DNA from: Bosea sp. BIWAKO-01
GTDB lineage: Bacteria; Pseudomonadota; Alphaproteobacteria; Rhizobiales; Beijerinckiaceae
Assembly: GCF_001748145.1 (NCBI RefSeq)
Contig: NZ_BCQA01000001.1
Location: 1,476,001-1,540,000, forward strand
Direction of reading: 5' to 3'
Length of the DNA stretch: 64,000 bases
Shown here: in pieces, positions 9,233 through 17,349 of the stretch
Numbering within the stretch: the first letter of the stretch is position 1
Layout of the letters: every line of letters starts with the position of its first letter
Notes under the pieces: model-generated
Told to the model about the DNA's origin: nothing
Seen by the model: only the letters and a program-made list of their open reading frames with translations
The model's database searches: none
Made by a program: the position numbers and the translations under genes

Positions 9233-9859
9233 TCAGGACGCCGGACAGGCGGCTCCCGTATCGACCCAGGCCTGCATCAGTGCACCGAATTGCGCATTGC
9301 TGCCGGGGGCCGGAACACGACCGGGTCCCGGGTTCCAGGCCCAGAGCACAAGGGTGTCGCTGGTGACATGCTTGACGATTGCCGCCAGGTCGCGGCTGCC
9401 ATTGCGGTTCTGGTCCTTGAGCTGCTCGCAGATCTGACCGAGCGACTTGCCCTCCCAGGCCATCGAGGCTGGCGCCAGCGCCCAGTGACCATCACCTGGA
9501 ATCCGCGCCGGGTCGAAATTCTGCTTGCCGTGGCAGGTCGCGCATTCCAGCCCCGGTGCGCCGTGCCCGTCCTTGCCGCGCACGACGAGCGGCTGATGGA
9601 GGCGCCTCGCATCGGCCTGCCGCGGGCGTTCGGTCGCCGGGTGGCAGTTCATGCAGCGCGGATGCTGCAGCACCGTGCCGATCTCGCCGAACAGGGCGAC
9701 CGAGCGATCGCGCTGGTTGGCGATGGTGCTGGAGCTCTCGGCTGGACGCAGCGAGGCGGACGGCGCCGCCTGTCGCGTCGTTTGCGCCGAGGTGAGCGCG
9801 GTCCCGGCGAGACAGAGTCCGGCCCCCGCCAGGACGGCATGAAGGAGGGGCGCCTGCAT
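9233..9859 (-). CDS. Periplasmic diheme cytochrome c, partner of molybdenum hydroxylase
   Basis: The 208-residue protein has a Sec signal peptide (hydrophobic residues about 5-24, cleavage near TSAQ) and two heme c sites, CMNCH and CATCH, so it binds two hemes in the periplasm. The start ATG (9859) shares its A with the stop of the IorB-like gene (TGATG), making translation coupled. The natural inference is that it carries electrons from the molybdenum hydroxylase to the respiratory chain, as in known periplasmic aldehyde or isoquinoline oxidoreductase systems. I recognise no named family beyond c-type cytochrome. Confidence 0.85.
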   Translation of the reverse strand: MQAPLLHAVLAGAGLCLAGTALTSAQTTRQAAPSASLRPAESSSTIANQRDRSVALFGEIGTVLQHPRCMNCHPATERPRQADARRLHQPLVVRGKDGHGAPGLECATCHGKQNFDPARIPGDGHWALAPASMAWEGKSLGQICEQLKDQNRNGSRDLAAIVKHVTSDTLVLWAWNPGPGRVPAPGSNAQFGALMQAWVDTGAACPAS

Positions 9860-12036
9860 CAGACCGTGCCTCCGACCATCGGCAATTGCCGCGGACGCGG
9901 TTGCCCGAGCTTTGCCAGTGCATTGGCGACCGCCGGGCCGATCGGCGGCACGCCAGGCTCGCCGACCCCGGTCGGCGCTTCGGTCGAGCTGATGATCGCG
10001 ACCTCGACCTCCGGCATCTCGTGGATGCGCAGCGAGCGATAGGTATCGAAATTGGCCTGGACCGGCCTGCCCTGGTCGAGCGTGATCTCGCCATAGAGCG
10101 CATGGCCAAGACCAAAGCCGATGCCGCCTTCCATCTGCGCCCGGATGATGTCGGGGTTGACCGCGACCCCGCAATCCACCGCGCACCAGACCTTGTGAAC
10201 CTTCGGCTCACCATCGCTGCCGAGCGAAACCTCCGCGATCTGGGCAACGAAAGAGCCGAAGCTCTCGACCACCGCGACGCCGCGGGCGCGGCCGTCGACC
10301 GGGCCGGAGCCATTCCACTTCGCCAGTTCGGCGACAGCCTTGAGCACGCCGACGGCACGCGGATGACGGTTCATCAGGGCAAGCCTGCCGGCGACCGGAT
10401 CCTGCCCCGCCGCCTGCAGCAACTCGTCGACGAAGCACTCGACCGCATAGGCCGTGTGCGTATGGCCGACAGAGCGCCACCACAGGGTCGGCACGCCAAC
10501 CTTGGGGTTGTTCACCTCGCAGTGGAAATCGGCAATCTCGTAGAAGAGCTCGTTGGCGCCTTCGACCGAGGTTGCGTCGATGCCGTTCTTCACCACCATC
10601 GCCTCGAAGGGCGTGCCGAGGAAGAAGGACTGGCCGACGATGCTATCGGCCCAGGCCGTGATCTTGCCCTCGTTCACGGCACCGCGCAGGCGATGCACGA
10701 AGAGCGGGCGATAATAGCCGCCGGAGAGGTCATCCTCGCGAGTCCAGACCAGCTTGACCGGACGGTTCGGCCCGATCGCCTTGGCGGCCATGGCGAGTTC
10801 CGCCGCGAGATGCTGGCTGACCTGCGCGCGTCGGCCAAAGCTACCCCCGGCCAGCATGGTCTCGAGCCTGACCTTCTCGGGCGGCAGGCCAAGAATGGTT
10901 GCGATGGTCATATGCTCGGTGGTCTGGAACTGGCTGCCGAAGCGGGCGAGCGCCTCGCTGCCATCCCATTGCAGATAGCCGTCGAGCGGCTCCATCGGCG
11001 CGTGCGCCAGATAGGGGAAGACGAACTCGGCCTCGATCACCGTCCCCGCCTTGGCGAGCACGGCCTCGGCATCGCCATGCGAGCCGGCGACCACACCCTT
11101 CTGGCGGGCAAGCGCGCGATACTCTGCGATGAGTTCGCGGCTGCCGCGCTTTTCGGCTGCGCTCTCGTCCCAGATCACTTTCAAGGCTTCGCGACCCTTC
11201 AACGCGGGCCACATGCCATTGGCATAGACGGCGACGCCGGAGCCGATCTGCTTGACGTCGACGACGCCCTTGACCTTGAGCGCCTCGGCCGCGTCGAAGC
11301 TTCCGACCTTGCCGCCGAAGCGCGGGGGCCGGGCAACGACGACGGTCAGCATGTTGGGAGCGTGGATATCGATGGTGAACTCGGCCTTGCCACGCGACTT
11401 GTCGGCACTGTCGAGCCGCCTGACCGCGCCCTCCTTGCCGATCAGGCGGTAGGCCGAAGCCGGCTTCAGCGGCACGTTATCCGGTACGGCAAGCCTGGAG
11501 GCGGCCTCGGCGAACTCACCAAAGCGTCCCTGTTTGCCGGAGACATGGCTCAGGACGCCAGCCTCGACCTTGATCTCGGAGGCTGGGACCTTCCAGGCTT
11601 GCGCCGCAGCCTGGACCAGCATGGCACGGGCCGTGGCTCCAGCCTTGCGCATCTGTTCCCAGCTATTGGCGATCGCGGTCGAGCCACCGGTTCCCTGCAC
11701 GCCGAATGCGAGATTGGCATAGAGCTTGACGTCGGCCGGCGCATGCTCGCTGCGCATCTGGCCCCAGTCTGCGTCCATCTCCTCGGCGACGAGCGTCGCC
11801 AGTCCGGTGAATGGCCCCTGGCCGAACTCGATATGCTTGATCAGCACCGTGATGGTGCTGTCAGGCGCGACGCGGACGAAGGCATTGGGTGCGAAGGTGG
11901 CGTTTCCGCCCGGGCGGAAGGCGGCGCCTGCCCCGGACTGAGCACGGGCCACTTGCGGGAGATGCAGCCCGATGACGAGGGCGCCAGCTCCCTTCAGCAG
12001 CGAGCGGCGGGAGAGGTTCTGATCGTGAACGGTCAT
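9859..12036 (-). CDS. Tat-exported xanthine-dehydrogenase-family molybdenum subunit (IorB-like)
   Basis: The 725-residue molybdopterin-cytosine-dinucleotide subunit resembles IorB of isoquinoline 1-oxidoreductase and periplasmic aldehyde dehydrogenases. A twin-arginine signal (SRRSLLKGAG, residues 9-18, ending ARAQ) sends it folded to the periplasm. Cofactor-binding segments include HIEFGQG, GGSFGRRAQ and GVQGTGGS, and the catalytic base is E693 in GVGEPGVPP. It lies 3 bases after the 2Fe-2S subunit and is coupled to a diheme cytochrome. The substrate (aldehyde or N-heterocycle) cannot be told from sequence. Confidence 0.9.
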   Translation of the reverse strand: MTVHDQNLSRRSLLKGAGALVIGLHLPQVARAQSGAGAAFRPGGNATFAPNAFVRVAPDSTITVLIKHIEFGQGPFTGLATLVAEEMDADWGQMRSEHAPADVKLYANLAFGVQGTGGSTAIANSWEQMRKAGATARAMLVQAAAQAWKVPASEIKVEAGVLSHVSGKQGRFGEFAEAASRLAVPDNVPLKPASAYRLIGKEGAVRRLDSADKSRGKAEFTIDIHAPNMLTVVVARPPRFGGKVGSFDAAEALKVKGVVDVKQIGSGVAVYANGMWPALKGREALKVIWDESAAEKRGSRELIAEYRALARQKGVVAGSHGDAEAVLAKAGTVIEAEFVFPYLAHAPMEPLDGYLQWDGSEALARFGSQFQTTEHMTIATILGLPPEKVRLETMLAGGSFGRRAQVSQHLAAELAMAAKAIGPNRPVKLVWTREDDLSGGYYRPLFVHRLRGAVNEGKITAWADSIVGQSFFLGTPFEAMVVKNGIDATSVEGANELFYEIADFHCEVNNPKVGVPTLWWRSVGHTHTAYAVECFVDELLQAAGQDPVAGRLALMNRHPRAVGVLKAVAELAKWNGSGPVDGRARGVAVVESFGSFVAQIAEVSLGSDGEPKVHKVWCAVDCGVAVNPDIIRAQMEGGIGFGLGHALYGEITLDQGRPVQANFDTYRSLRIHEMPEVEVAIISSTEAPTGVGEPGVPPIGPAVANALAKLGQPRPRQLPMVGGTV

Positions 12037-12039
12037 GGC

Positions 12040-12498
12040 TCAGCCCTCCAGCGTGCGGGCCGCGTCATGGATCGCGGCGCGGATGCGGACATAGGTTGCG
12101 CAACGGCAAAGATTGCCGTTCATCGCGAGATCGATGTCGCGGTCGCTCGGTTTCTTGTTTTCCGTGAGCAGCGCAACCGCACTCATCACCTGGCCCGACT
12201 GGCAGTAGCCGCATTGCGGTACGTCGCGGGCCGTCCAGGCGGCCTGAACGGCATCAGCCTCCTTGCCCGAAATCGCCTCGATCGTGGTGATCTCGGCATC
12301 GCCCACCGCCGAGACCGGCGTGACGCAGGAGCGCAGCGGCTTGCCGTCGATGAAGACGGTGCAGGCGCCGCACTGCGCGACACCGCAGCCGAACTTGGTG
12401 CCGGTCAGGCCGAGATTGTCACGGATCGCCCAAAGCAGGGGCGTATCATCGTCGACATCGACGCTGTGCGTCCTGCCGTTGACTTTGAGTGAGACCAT
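12040..12498 (-). CDS. 2Fe-2S subunit of molybdenum hydroxylase (IorA-like)
   Basis: The 152-residue small subunit carries two 2Fe-2S clusters: a plant-ferredoxin type (FGCGVAQCGACTVF, about residues 43-56) and an alpha-helical one (CGYCQSGQ about 98-105 and NLCRC about 130-134). It has no signal peptide of its own, so it is expected to be carried out in complex with the Tat-signalled large subunit. ATG 12498 gives the usual N-terminus MVSLKVNGRTH. It is the first gene of the leftward operon, divergent from tetR. Confidence 0.92.
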   Translation of the reverse strand: MVSLKVNGRTHSVDVDDDTPLLWAIRDNLGLTGTKFGCGVAQCGACTVFIDGKPLRSCVTPVSAVGDAEITTIEAISGKEADAVQAAWTARDVPQCGYCQSGQVMSAVALLTENKKPSDRDIDLAMNGNLCRCATYVRIRAAIHDAARTLEG

Positions 12499-12618
12499 GG
12501 CTGCCTCCGGATCGCTGGATATGACACAGCGCGGCACCATGGTGCGGATCGAGAGGCTCGCTCTCGACGGCCCGATCTGACATATCAGAAGCAGGCGGGT
12601 GATCCGTCGTCTTGGGTC

Positions 12619-12667
12619 GCGCGACTAGACGTATTAGACTGTTTGAGTCTAATTGGGATAGTCGCGC
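12619..12667. promoter_or_regulatory. Concentric double palindrome, putative TetR operator
   Basis: An inner perfect inverted repeat, ATTAGACT (12633-12640) and AGTCTAAT (12646-12653) around GTTTG, sits inside an outer one, GCGCGACTA (12619-12627) and TAGTCGCGC (12659-12667). Both have the same centre, base 12643. It lies in the 195-base gap between the divergent iorA-like and tetR genes. A possible tetR promoter, TTGGGT (12612-12617) with TAGACT (12635-12640) at 17-base spacing, overlaps the inner repeat. Autoregulation and control of the enzyme operon by the adjacent TetR protein is inferred. Confidence 0.75.
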
Positions 12668-12693
12668 TCAGTTTGGATCTTGTCAAGACTGCA

Positions 12694-13317
12694 ATGTCCG
12701 ACAGAAGCGAAAGTTCCGGCGTGGCCGCCGATGATGCCACCGGTCGCATCGATCAGATCGCCGATGCGGCCCTGCGCCTGTTTGCCCGTTACGGCTACAA
12801 ACGCACCTCGATGGACGACATCGCCAGGGAAGCCGGGCTGGCCAAGGCGACGCTCTATCTCCATTTCAAGGGCAAGGATGATGTTTTCCGGGCCATGCTG
12901 GCGCTGCTCGGCAGGCGTGTCGAAGCACGTTGCCGTGAAGTTCTGAACAGCAAGGCCGCCTTCCCGGAACGCCTCACGGCACTGTTGAGAGCTCATTTCG
13001 CCACGGCCTTCGAAAGCCTCGGAACCGGTGAGCATCTGGTCGAGTTGAAGGCCGTCATCGCCAGCATCGCCGGGCAGGAACTGCTTGTGTTCGAAGACAT
13101 CTTCGTCAGGCATGCGCGCACCCTCATCGAGGAGGCGCAAGCGAAGGGCGAGATTTCGCTGAAACGCACGGGCCTCAGTTCCACGATGCTGATCACGACG
13201 CTGATGCAGGCAGCCGCCGGCGCCAAACTCGGCCCCCTGCCCTCCTGCACAGATTACCAACAGCGGCTCGACGCGATCGCATCGGTCATGGCCGCCGCCG
13301 TTCTGCCAGCCGGCTAG
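12694..13317 (+). CDS. TetR/AcrR family transcriptional regulator
   Basis: The 207-residue regulator has an N-terminal helix-turn-helix at about residues 38-62 (TSMDDIAREAGLAKATLYLHF) and an all-helical C-terminal ligand domain. ATG 12694 is preferred; an in-frame TTG at 12643 falls exactly at the centre of the palindrome and is not a likely start. It is divergent from the IorAB-like operon and probably represses that operon and itself through the concentric palindrome. The inducer is unknown, plausibly the substrate of the molybdoenzyme. Confidence 0.88.
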   Translation: MSDRSESSGVAADDATGRIDQIADAALRLFARYGYKRTSMDDIAREAGLAKATLYLHFKGKDDVFRAMLALLGRRVEARCREVLNSKAAFPERLTALLRAHFATAFESLGTGEHLVELKAVIASIAGQELLVFEDIFVRHARTLIEEAQAKGEISLKRTGLSSTMLITTLMQAAAGAKLGPLPSCTDYQQRLDAIASVMAAAVLPAG

Positions 13318-13408
13318 TGTGACAAGAGCGCGAAACCGCCTCTAAGCCTTTCGTCTAACCGGCCATTTCTAGGCACATGCGCATGGATTCATCTGCACCG
13401 GCGTGGCG

Positions 13409-13438
13409 TTGACAGGCGCGCTGCGCGCGGTGCAGCAT
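13409..13438 (+). promoter_or_regulatory. Possible promoter of the liv operon
   Basis: A perfect -35 hexamer TTGACA (13409-13414) is followed after 18 bases by a weak -10-like CAGCAT (13433-13438). The spacer contains the odd palindrome GCGCGCTGCGCGC. It is the only promoter-like signal in the 180-base gap before livG. The -10 is poor, so this is tentative. Confidence 0.25.
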
Positions 13439-13497
13439 GACCGCAGGGGAAACGAACAATCCAAGAATCATGAAGGTGGCGACCATGTGTGCGTGGT

Positions 13498-14261
13498 ATG
13501 TCTGAGGATATTATTCTCTCCACCTCGGGGCTAACCAAAGAATTCGCGGGGTTTACCGCGGTCAATGGCGTCGACCTCAAGGTCAAGCGTGGCAGCATTC
13601 ACGCGCTCATCGCCCAAATGGTGCCGGCAAGACGACGTGTTTCAATCTGCTGACCAAGTTTCTTGCGCCGACCAAGGGCTCGATCGTCTATAACGGCCAG
13701 GACATCACGCGGCAGAAGCCGGCCGAGATCGCCCGTCTCGGGCTGGTACGGTCGTTCCAGATTTCGGCGGTTTTCCCGCAACTGAGCGTGATGAAGAACG
13801 TCCGCATTGCGCTGCAGCGGAAGCGTGGTGACTCCTTCGATTTCTGGCGTTCGGAGAATGTGCTGAAATCGCTCGACGACGAGGCGCTGCGCCTTGTCGA
13901 GGCCGTCGGCCTCTCGACCTTTGCCGAGTTGCCGGCGGGCGAGCTTTCATATGGTCGCAAGCGTGCACTCGAAATCGCGACCACGCTGGCGCTCGATCCA
14001 GAGATGCTGCTGCTCGACGAACCGATGGCCGGAATGGGCCGTGAGGACGTCGAACGCATCGAGGCACTGATCCGGAAAGTCTCGGCCAACCGCACCATCC
14101 TGATGGTCGAGCACAACCTCTCGGTCGTCGCCTCGCTCTCGGACCGCATCACCGTACTGGCACGTGGACAGGTGCTCGCCGAAGGCGACTACGCCACGGT
14201 CTCGAAGGATCCGCGCGTGGTCGAAGCCTATATCGGATCGGGAGTCGGCCATGCTCACTGA
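13498..14261 (+). pseudogene. livG: LivG-type ABC transporter ATPase, frameshifted in Walker A
   Basis: The reading frame opens at ATG 13498 (MSEDIILSTSGLTKEF, then GSIHALI) and is lost at about 13612. There ATCGCCCAAATGG stands where ATC GGC CCA AAT GG would encode the P-loop GPNGAGK. Restoring one G gives an intact 254-residue ATPase with TRQKPAEIARLGLVRSFQ, signature region LSYGRKRALEIA, Walker B MLLLDEP and H-loop MVEHN, as in branched-chain amino acid ATPase LivG. Without it translation stops after about 50 residues. Either the subunit is dead or the base was missed in sequencing; the rest of the gene shows no decay. It overlaps livF by 11 bases. Confidence 0.85.
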
Positions 14262-14994
14262 GGCGCCCCGTGCCGCGGCGCCTGCGAGCGCCACCAAACC
14301 GCTGCTCGCCGTCCGCGGGCTCGAGGCCTGGTATGGCGAGTCGCATGTGCTGCACGGCATCGATTTCGACGTCGCGCCGGGAGAAGTGGTAACCTTGCTC
14401 GGCCGCAACGGCGCCGGCAAGACCACGACGTTGAAGTCGATCATCGGCATCATGGGCAAGCGCAAGGGTTCGGTTTCGTTCGACGGCACCGAGACGATCA
14501 ACCTGCCCTCGCGTACCATTGCCCGTCTCGGCATCGGCTTCGTTCCCGAAGAACGCGGCATCTATTCGAGCCTGAATGTCGAGGAGAACCTGCTGTTGCC
14601 GCCGCAGGTGAAGCCGGGCGGACTCAGCCTCGACCAGATCTTCGAGCTCTTTCCCAATCTGAAGGAACGGCTGAAGAGCCAGGGCACCAAACTGTCGGGT
14701 GGAGAGCAGCAGATGCTGGCGATCGGGCGCATCCTGCGCACGGGCGCAAATCTCCTGCTGCTCGACGAGCCGACCGAGGGGCTGGCCCCCGTGATTATCG
14801 ACCAGATCGGACGCACCATCGCGAAACTGAAACGCGAGGGTTTCACCATCATCCTGGTCGAGCAGAACTTCCGCTTCGCCGCGACGGTCGCCGACCGGCA
14901 CTATGTCGTCGAGCAGGGCAAGGTGGTCGACATGATTCCGAACGAGGCGCTTGAGCGAAACATCGACAAGCTCCACGGTTACCTCGGGGTTTGA
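14251..14994 (+). CDS. livF: LivF-type ABC transporter ATPase
   Basis: The 247-residue second ATPase of a branched-chain-amino-acid-type (HAAT family) importer acts at the inner face of the membrane. Walker A is GRNGAGKTT (about residues 50-58), the signature is LSGGEQQM, Walker B is LLLLDEP and the H-loop is LVEQN. ATG 14251 gives MLTEAPRAA and overlaps the end of livG. It is intact, unlike livG. Within this family the cargo may be amino acids, amides or aromatic acids. Confidence 0.93.
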   Translation: MLTEAPRAAAPASATKPLLAVRGLEAWYGESHVLHGIDFDVAPGEVVTLLGRNGAGKTTTLKSIIGIMGKRKGSVSFDGTETINLPSRTIARLGIGFVPEERGIYSSLNVEENLLLPPQVKPGGLSLDQIFELFPNLKERLKSQGTKLSGGEQQMLAIGRILRTGANLLLLDEPTEGLAPVIIDQIGRTIAKLKREGFTIILVEQNFRFAATVADRHYVVEQGKVVDMIPNEALERNIDKLHGYLGV

Positions 14995-15035
14995 ACAATC
15001 ACGTCGAGAACGGCGTCATTTCAGGGAGAGACGGC

Positions 15036-16241
15036 ATGAAACTCAAGACATTGCTGCTGGGCAGCGTATTTGGCGCTCTGCTGGCGAGCCCGGCACTGGC
15101 GCAGCAGATTTCCGTCAAGGCGGGCGTGCTCAACGACCGTTCCGGCCTCTACGCAGACCTCTCCGGCGAAGGCTCGGTGGTTGCGGCACGGATGGCCGTG
15201 GAGGACTTCAAGGCAGCCGAGAAGGGCATCAAGGTCGAGATCATCTCCGCCGACCACCAGAACAAGCCGGATGTCGGCTCGACCATTGCCCGGCAATGGT
15301 ACGATCAGGACGGCGTCGACATCATCCTTGACGTTCCGACCTCCTCGGTGGCGCTGGCCGTCAACCAGATCACCAAGGAAAAGAACAAGATCCATATCAA
15401 CTCGGGTGCGGCCTCCTCGGATCTCACCGGCAAGGCCTGCTCGCCGAACACCGTGCACTGGACCTATGACACCTATGCCCTCGCCCAGGGCACGGGCGGC
15501 GCCATGGTGAAGGCCGGCGGCGACAGCTGGTTCTTCATGACCGCCGATTACGCCTTCGGCCACGCCCTGGAACGCGACACCGCCGCCATTGTCACCAAGA
15601 ACGGTGGCAAGGTGCTGGGAGCCGTGCGCACACCGTTCCCGGGCACCGATTTCTCCTCGTTCCTGCTCCAGGCGCAGGCCTCCAAGGCCAAGGTCATCGG
15701 CCTTGCCAATGCCGGTGGCGACACGATCAACTCGATCAAGCAGGCGGGCGAGTTCGGCATCGTCGCGGGCGGCCAGAAGCTCGCGGGGCTACTCGTCTTC
15801 CTCACCGACGTGCACGCGCTCGGCCTGCAGACGGCTCAGGGACTGGTGCTGACGGAAGCCTTCTACTGGGACACGAACGATCAGACCCGCGCCTGGTCGG
15901 AGCGCTTCTCGAAGGCCCATGGCGGCAAGAAGCCGACCATGGTCCAGGCCGGCGTCTACTCCGGCATGCTCCACTACCTCAAGGCCGTTGAGGCCGCGAA
16001 GAGCAAGGATTCCGCGGCCGTTATGGCCAAGATGAAGGAATTGCCGACCGACGATCCGCTCTTCGGCAAGGGCTCGGTCCGCGCCGATGGCCGCAAGATG
16101 CACGACATGTACCTCTTCGAGGTCAAGAAGCCGTCCGAGTCCAAGGCGCCGTGGGACTACTACAAGCAGATCGCGGTTCTGCCGGCTGAACAGGCCTTCA
16201 AGCCGCTCAGCGAAAGCGAATGTCCGCTCGTCAAGAAGTGA
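15036..16241 (+). CDS. Periplasmic substrate-binding protein of the Liv-type importer
   Basis: The 401-residue protein has a Sec signal peptide (residues 1-22, MKLKTLLLGSVFGALL to ALAQ) and a type-I periplasmic binding fold of the LivK/amide-binding class (KAGVLNDRSGLYADLSGEG, then DVPTSSVALAVNQI). AGGGAG precedes ATG 15036, a strong ribosome site. It follows livF and precedes livH; two stem-loops lie just after it. The YADLSGEGSVVAARMAVEDF opening resembles binding proteins for aromatic or amide substrates, but the ligand is not identified. Confidence 0.9.
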   Translation: MKLKTLLLGSVFGALLASPALAQQISVKAGVLNDRSGLYADLSGEGSVVAARMAVEDFKAAEKGIKVEIISADHQNKPDVGSTIARQWYDQDGVDIILDVPTSSVALAVNQITKEKNKIHINSGAASSDLTGKACSPNTVHWTYDTYALAQGTGGAMVKAGGDSWFFMTADYAFGHALERDTAAIVTKNGGKVLGAVRTPFPGTDFSSFLLQAQASKAKVIGLANAGGDTINSIKQAGEFGIVAGGQKLAGLLVFLTDVHALGLQTAQGLVLTEAFYWDTNDQTRAWSERFSKAHGGKKPTMVQAGVYSGMLHYLKAVEAAKSKDSAAVMAKMKELPTDDPLFGKGSVRADGRKMHDMYLFEVKKPSESKAPWDYYKQIAVLPAEQAFKPLSESECPLVKK

Positions 16242-16277
16242 GCGAGGCTTCGGCCCCGCTTACCCGGCTCGCGCGCC

Positions 16278-16355
16278 ATCCCGGGCGCTCCTAGGGGGAC
16301 CCGGGATCCATGTGTTCCGGCACATCTCCCGGGTCAGGTCATCGGCCGACCCGGG
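16278..16355. repeat. Two intercistronic CCCGGG stem-loops between binding protein and livH
   Basis: ATCCCGGG (16278-16285) pairs with CCCGGGAT (16300-16307), and CCCGGGTC (16328-16335) pairs with GACCCGGG (16348-16355). Both lie in the 186-base gap after the binding-protein gene. The first hairpin shares its CATCCCGGG..CCCGGGATCCAT arms with the element at 36053-36082, so this is probably a dispersed genomic repeat. In this position it could stabilise or partly terminate the mRNA, raising binding-protein levels over permease; this is inference. Confidence 0.6.
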
Positions 16356-16427
16356 ATGATGGCAGCAGGGGATGGCGTATCGGTACGCGGGTCCTTGGCA
16401 GCATTTTCAGGATAAGTTGAGCAAGGC

Positions 16428-17315
16428 ATGTTCGAGCTTCTCGGAATCCCACCACAGGCGCTGTTTGGCCAGGTCCTGCTCGGCCTGATCAACGGCTCGT
16501 TCTATGCCATCCTCAGCCTCGGGCTGGCGGTGATCTTCGGGCTGCTCAACATCATCAATTTCACCCACGGCGCGCAGTACATGATGGGCGCCTTCGTGGC
16601 CTGGATGTGCCTGAACTATCTCGGCATCAACTACTGGGCAGCGCTGCTGCTGGCGCCATTGATCGTCGGGGTCGTGGGCGTGCTCATCGAGCGGTTCCTG
16701 ATCTCACGGCTGGCTCATCTCGACCATCTCTACGGGCTGCTGCTGACCTTCGGCCTCGCCCTGATCATCCAGGGCCTGTTTCGCAACAATTACGGCTCAT
16801 CCGGGCTGCCCTATCAGATTCCACCGCAACTGGCGGGCGGGCACAATCTCGGCTTCATGTTCCTGCCGAACTACCGCGCCTGGGTGGTCATCGCGTCGCT
16901 CGTCATCTGCCTGGCGACCTGGTTCATGATCGAGAAGACCAGGCTCGGCGCCTATCTCCGCGCCGCCACCGAGAACCCTACGCTGACACAGGCCTTCGGC
17001 ATCAATGTACCGCTGCTGGTGACCCTGACCTACGGTTTCGGTGTTGCTCTTGCGGCGTTCGCCGGCGTACTCGCGGCTCCGATCTACTCGGTCAATCCGA
17101 ACATGGGTGCCGATCTGATCATCGTCGTCTTCGCCGTCGTCGTGATCGGCGGCATGGGCTCGATCATGGGCGCGATCGTCACAGGCTTCGGCCTCGGCCT
17201 GATCGAGGGCGTGACCAAGGTTTTCTACCCCGAAGCGTCCGCGACCGTGATCTTCATCATCATGGTCCTGGTGTTGCTGGTGAAGCCAGCCGGGCTGTTC
17301 GGGCGGCCCGCGTGA
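16428..17315 (+). CDS. livH: LivH-type ABC permease
   Basis: The 295-residue inner-membrane permease has about eight hydrophobic segments. The N-terminal GLINGSFYAILSLGLAVIFG and NFTHGAQYMMGAF, and the C-terminal GGMGSIMGAIVTGFGLGL, are classic LivH features. It pairs with LivM to form the channel of the importer. It starts at ATG 16428 and is followed 34 bases later by livM. Confidence 0.93.
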   Translation: MFELLGIPPQALFGQVLLGLINGSFYAILSLGLAVIFGLLNIINFTHGAQYMMGAFVAWMCLNYLGINYWAALLLAPLIVGVVGVLIERFLISRLAHLDHLYGLLLTFGLALIIQGLFRNNYGSSGLPYQIPPQLAGGHNLGFMFLPNYRAWVVIASLVICLATWFMIEKTRLGAYLRAATENPTLTQAFGINVPLLVTLTYGFGVALAAFAGVLAAPIYSVNPNMGADLIIVVFAVVVIGGMGSIMGAIVTGFGLGLIEGVTKVFYPEASATVIFIIMVLVLLVKPAGLFGRPA

Positions 17316-17349
17316 TGGCGCCGTTCCGCATGATTGGAAGGATCTGACC

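Noticed and set aside
9886..12492. Plus-strand 868-residue open frame opposite the molybdenum hydroxylase
   Set aside because: It is the antisense shadow of two well-recognised genes; its translation is rich in Arg, Asp and Gly without domain motifs, a common effect of GC-rich codon bias.
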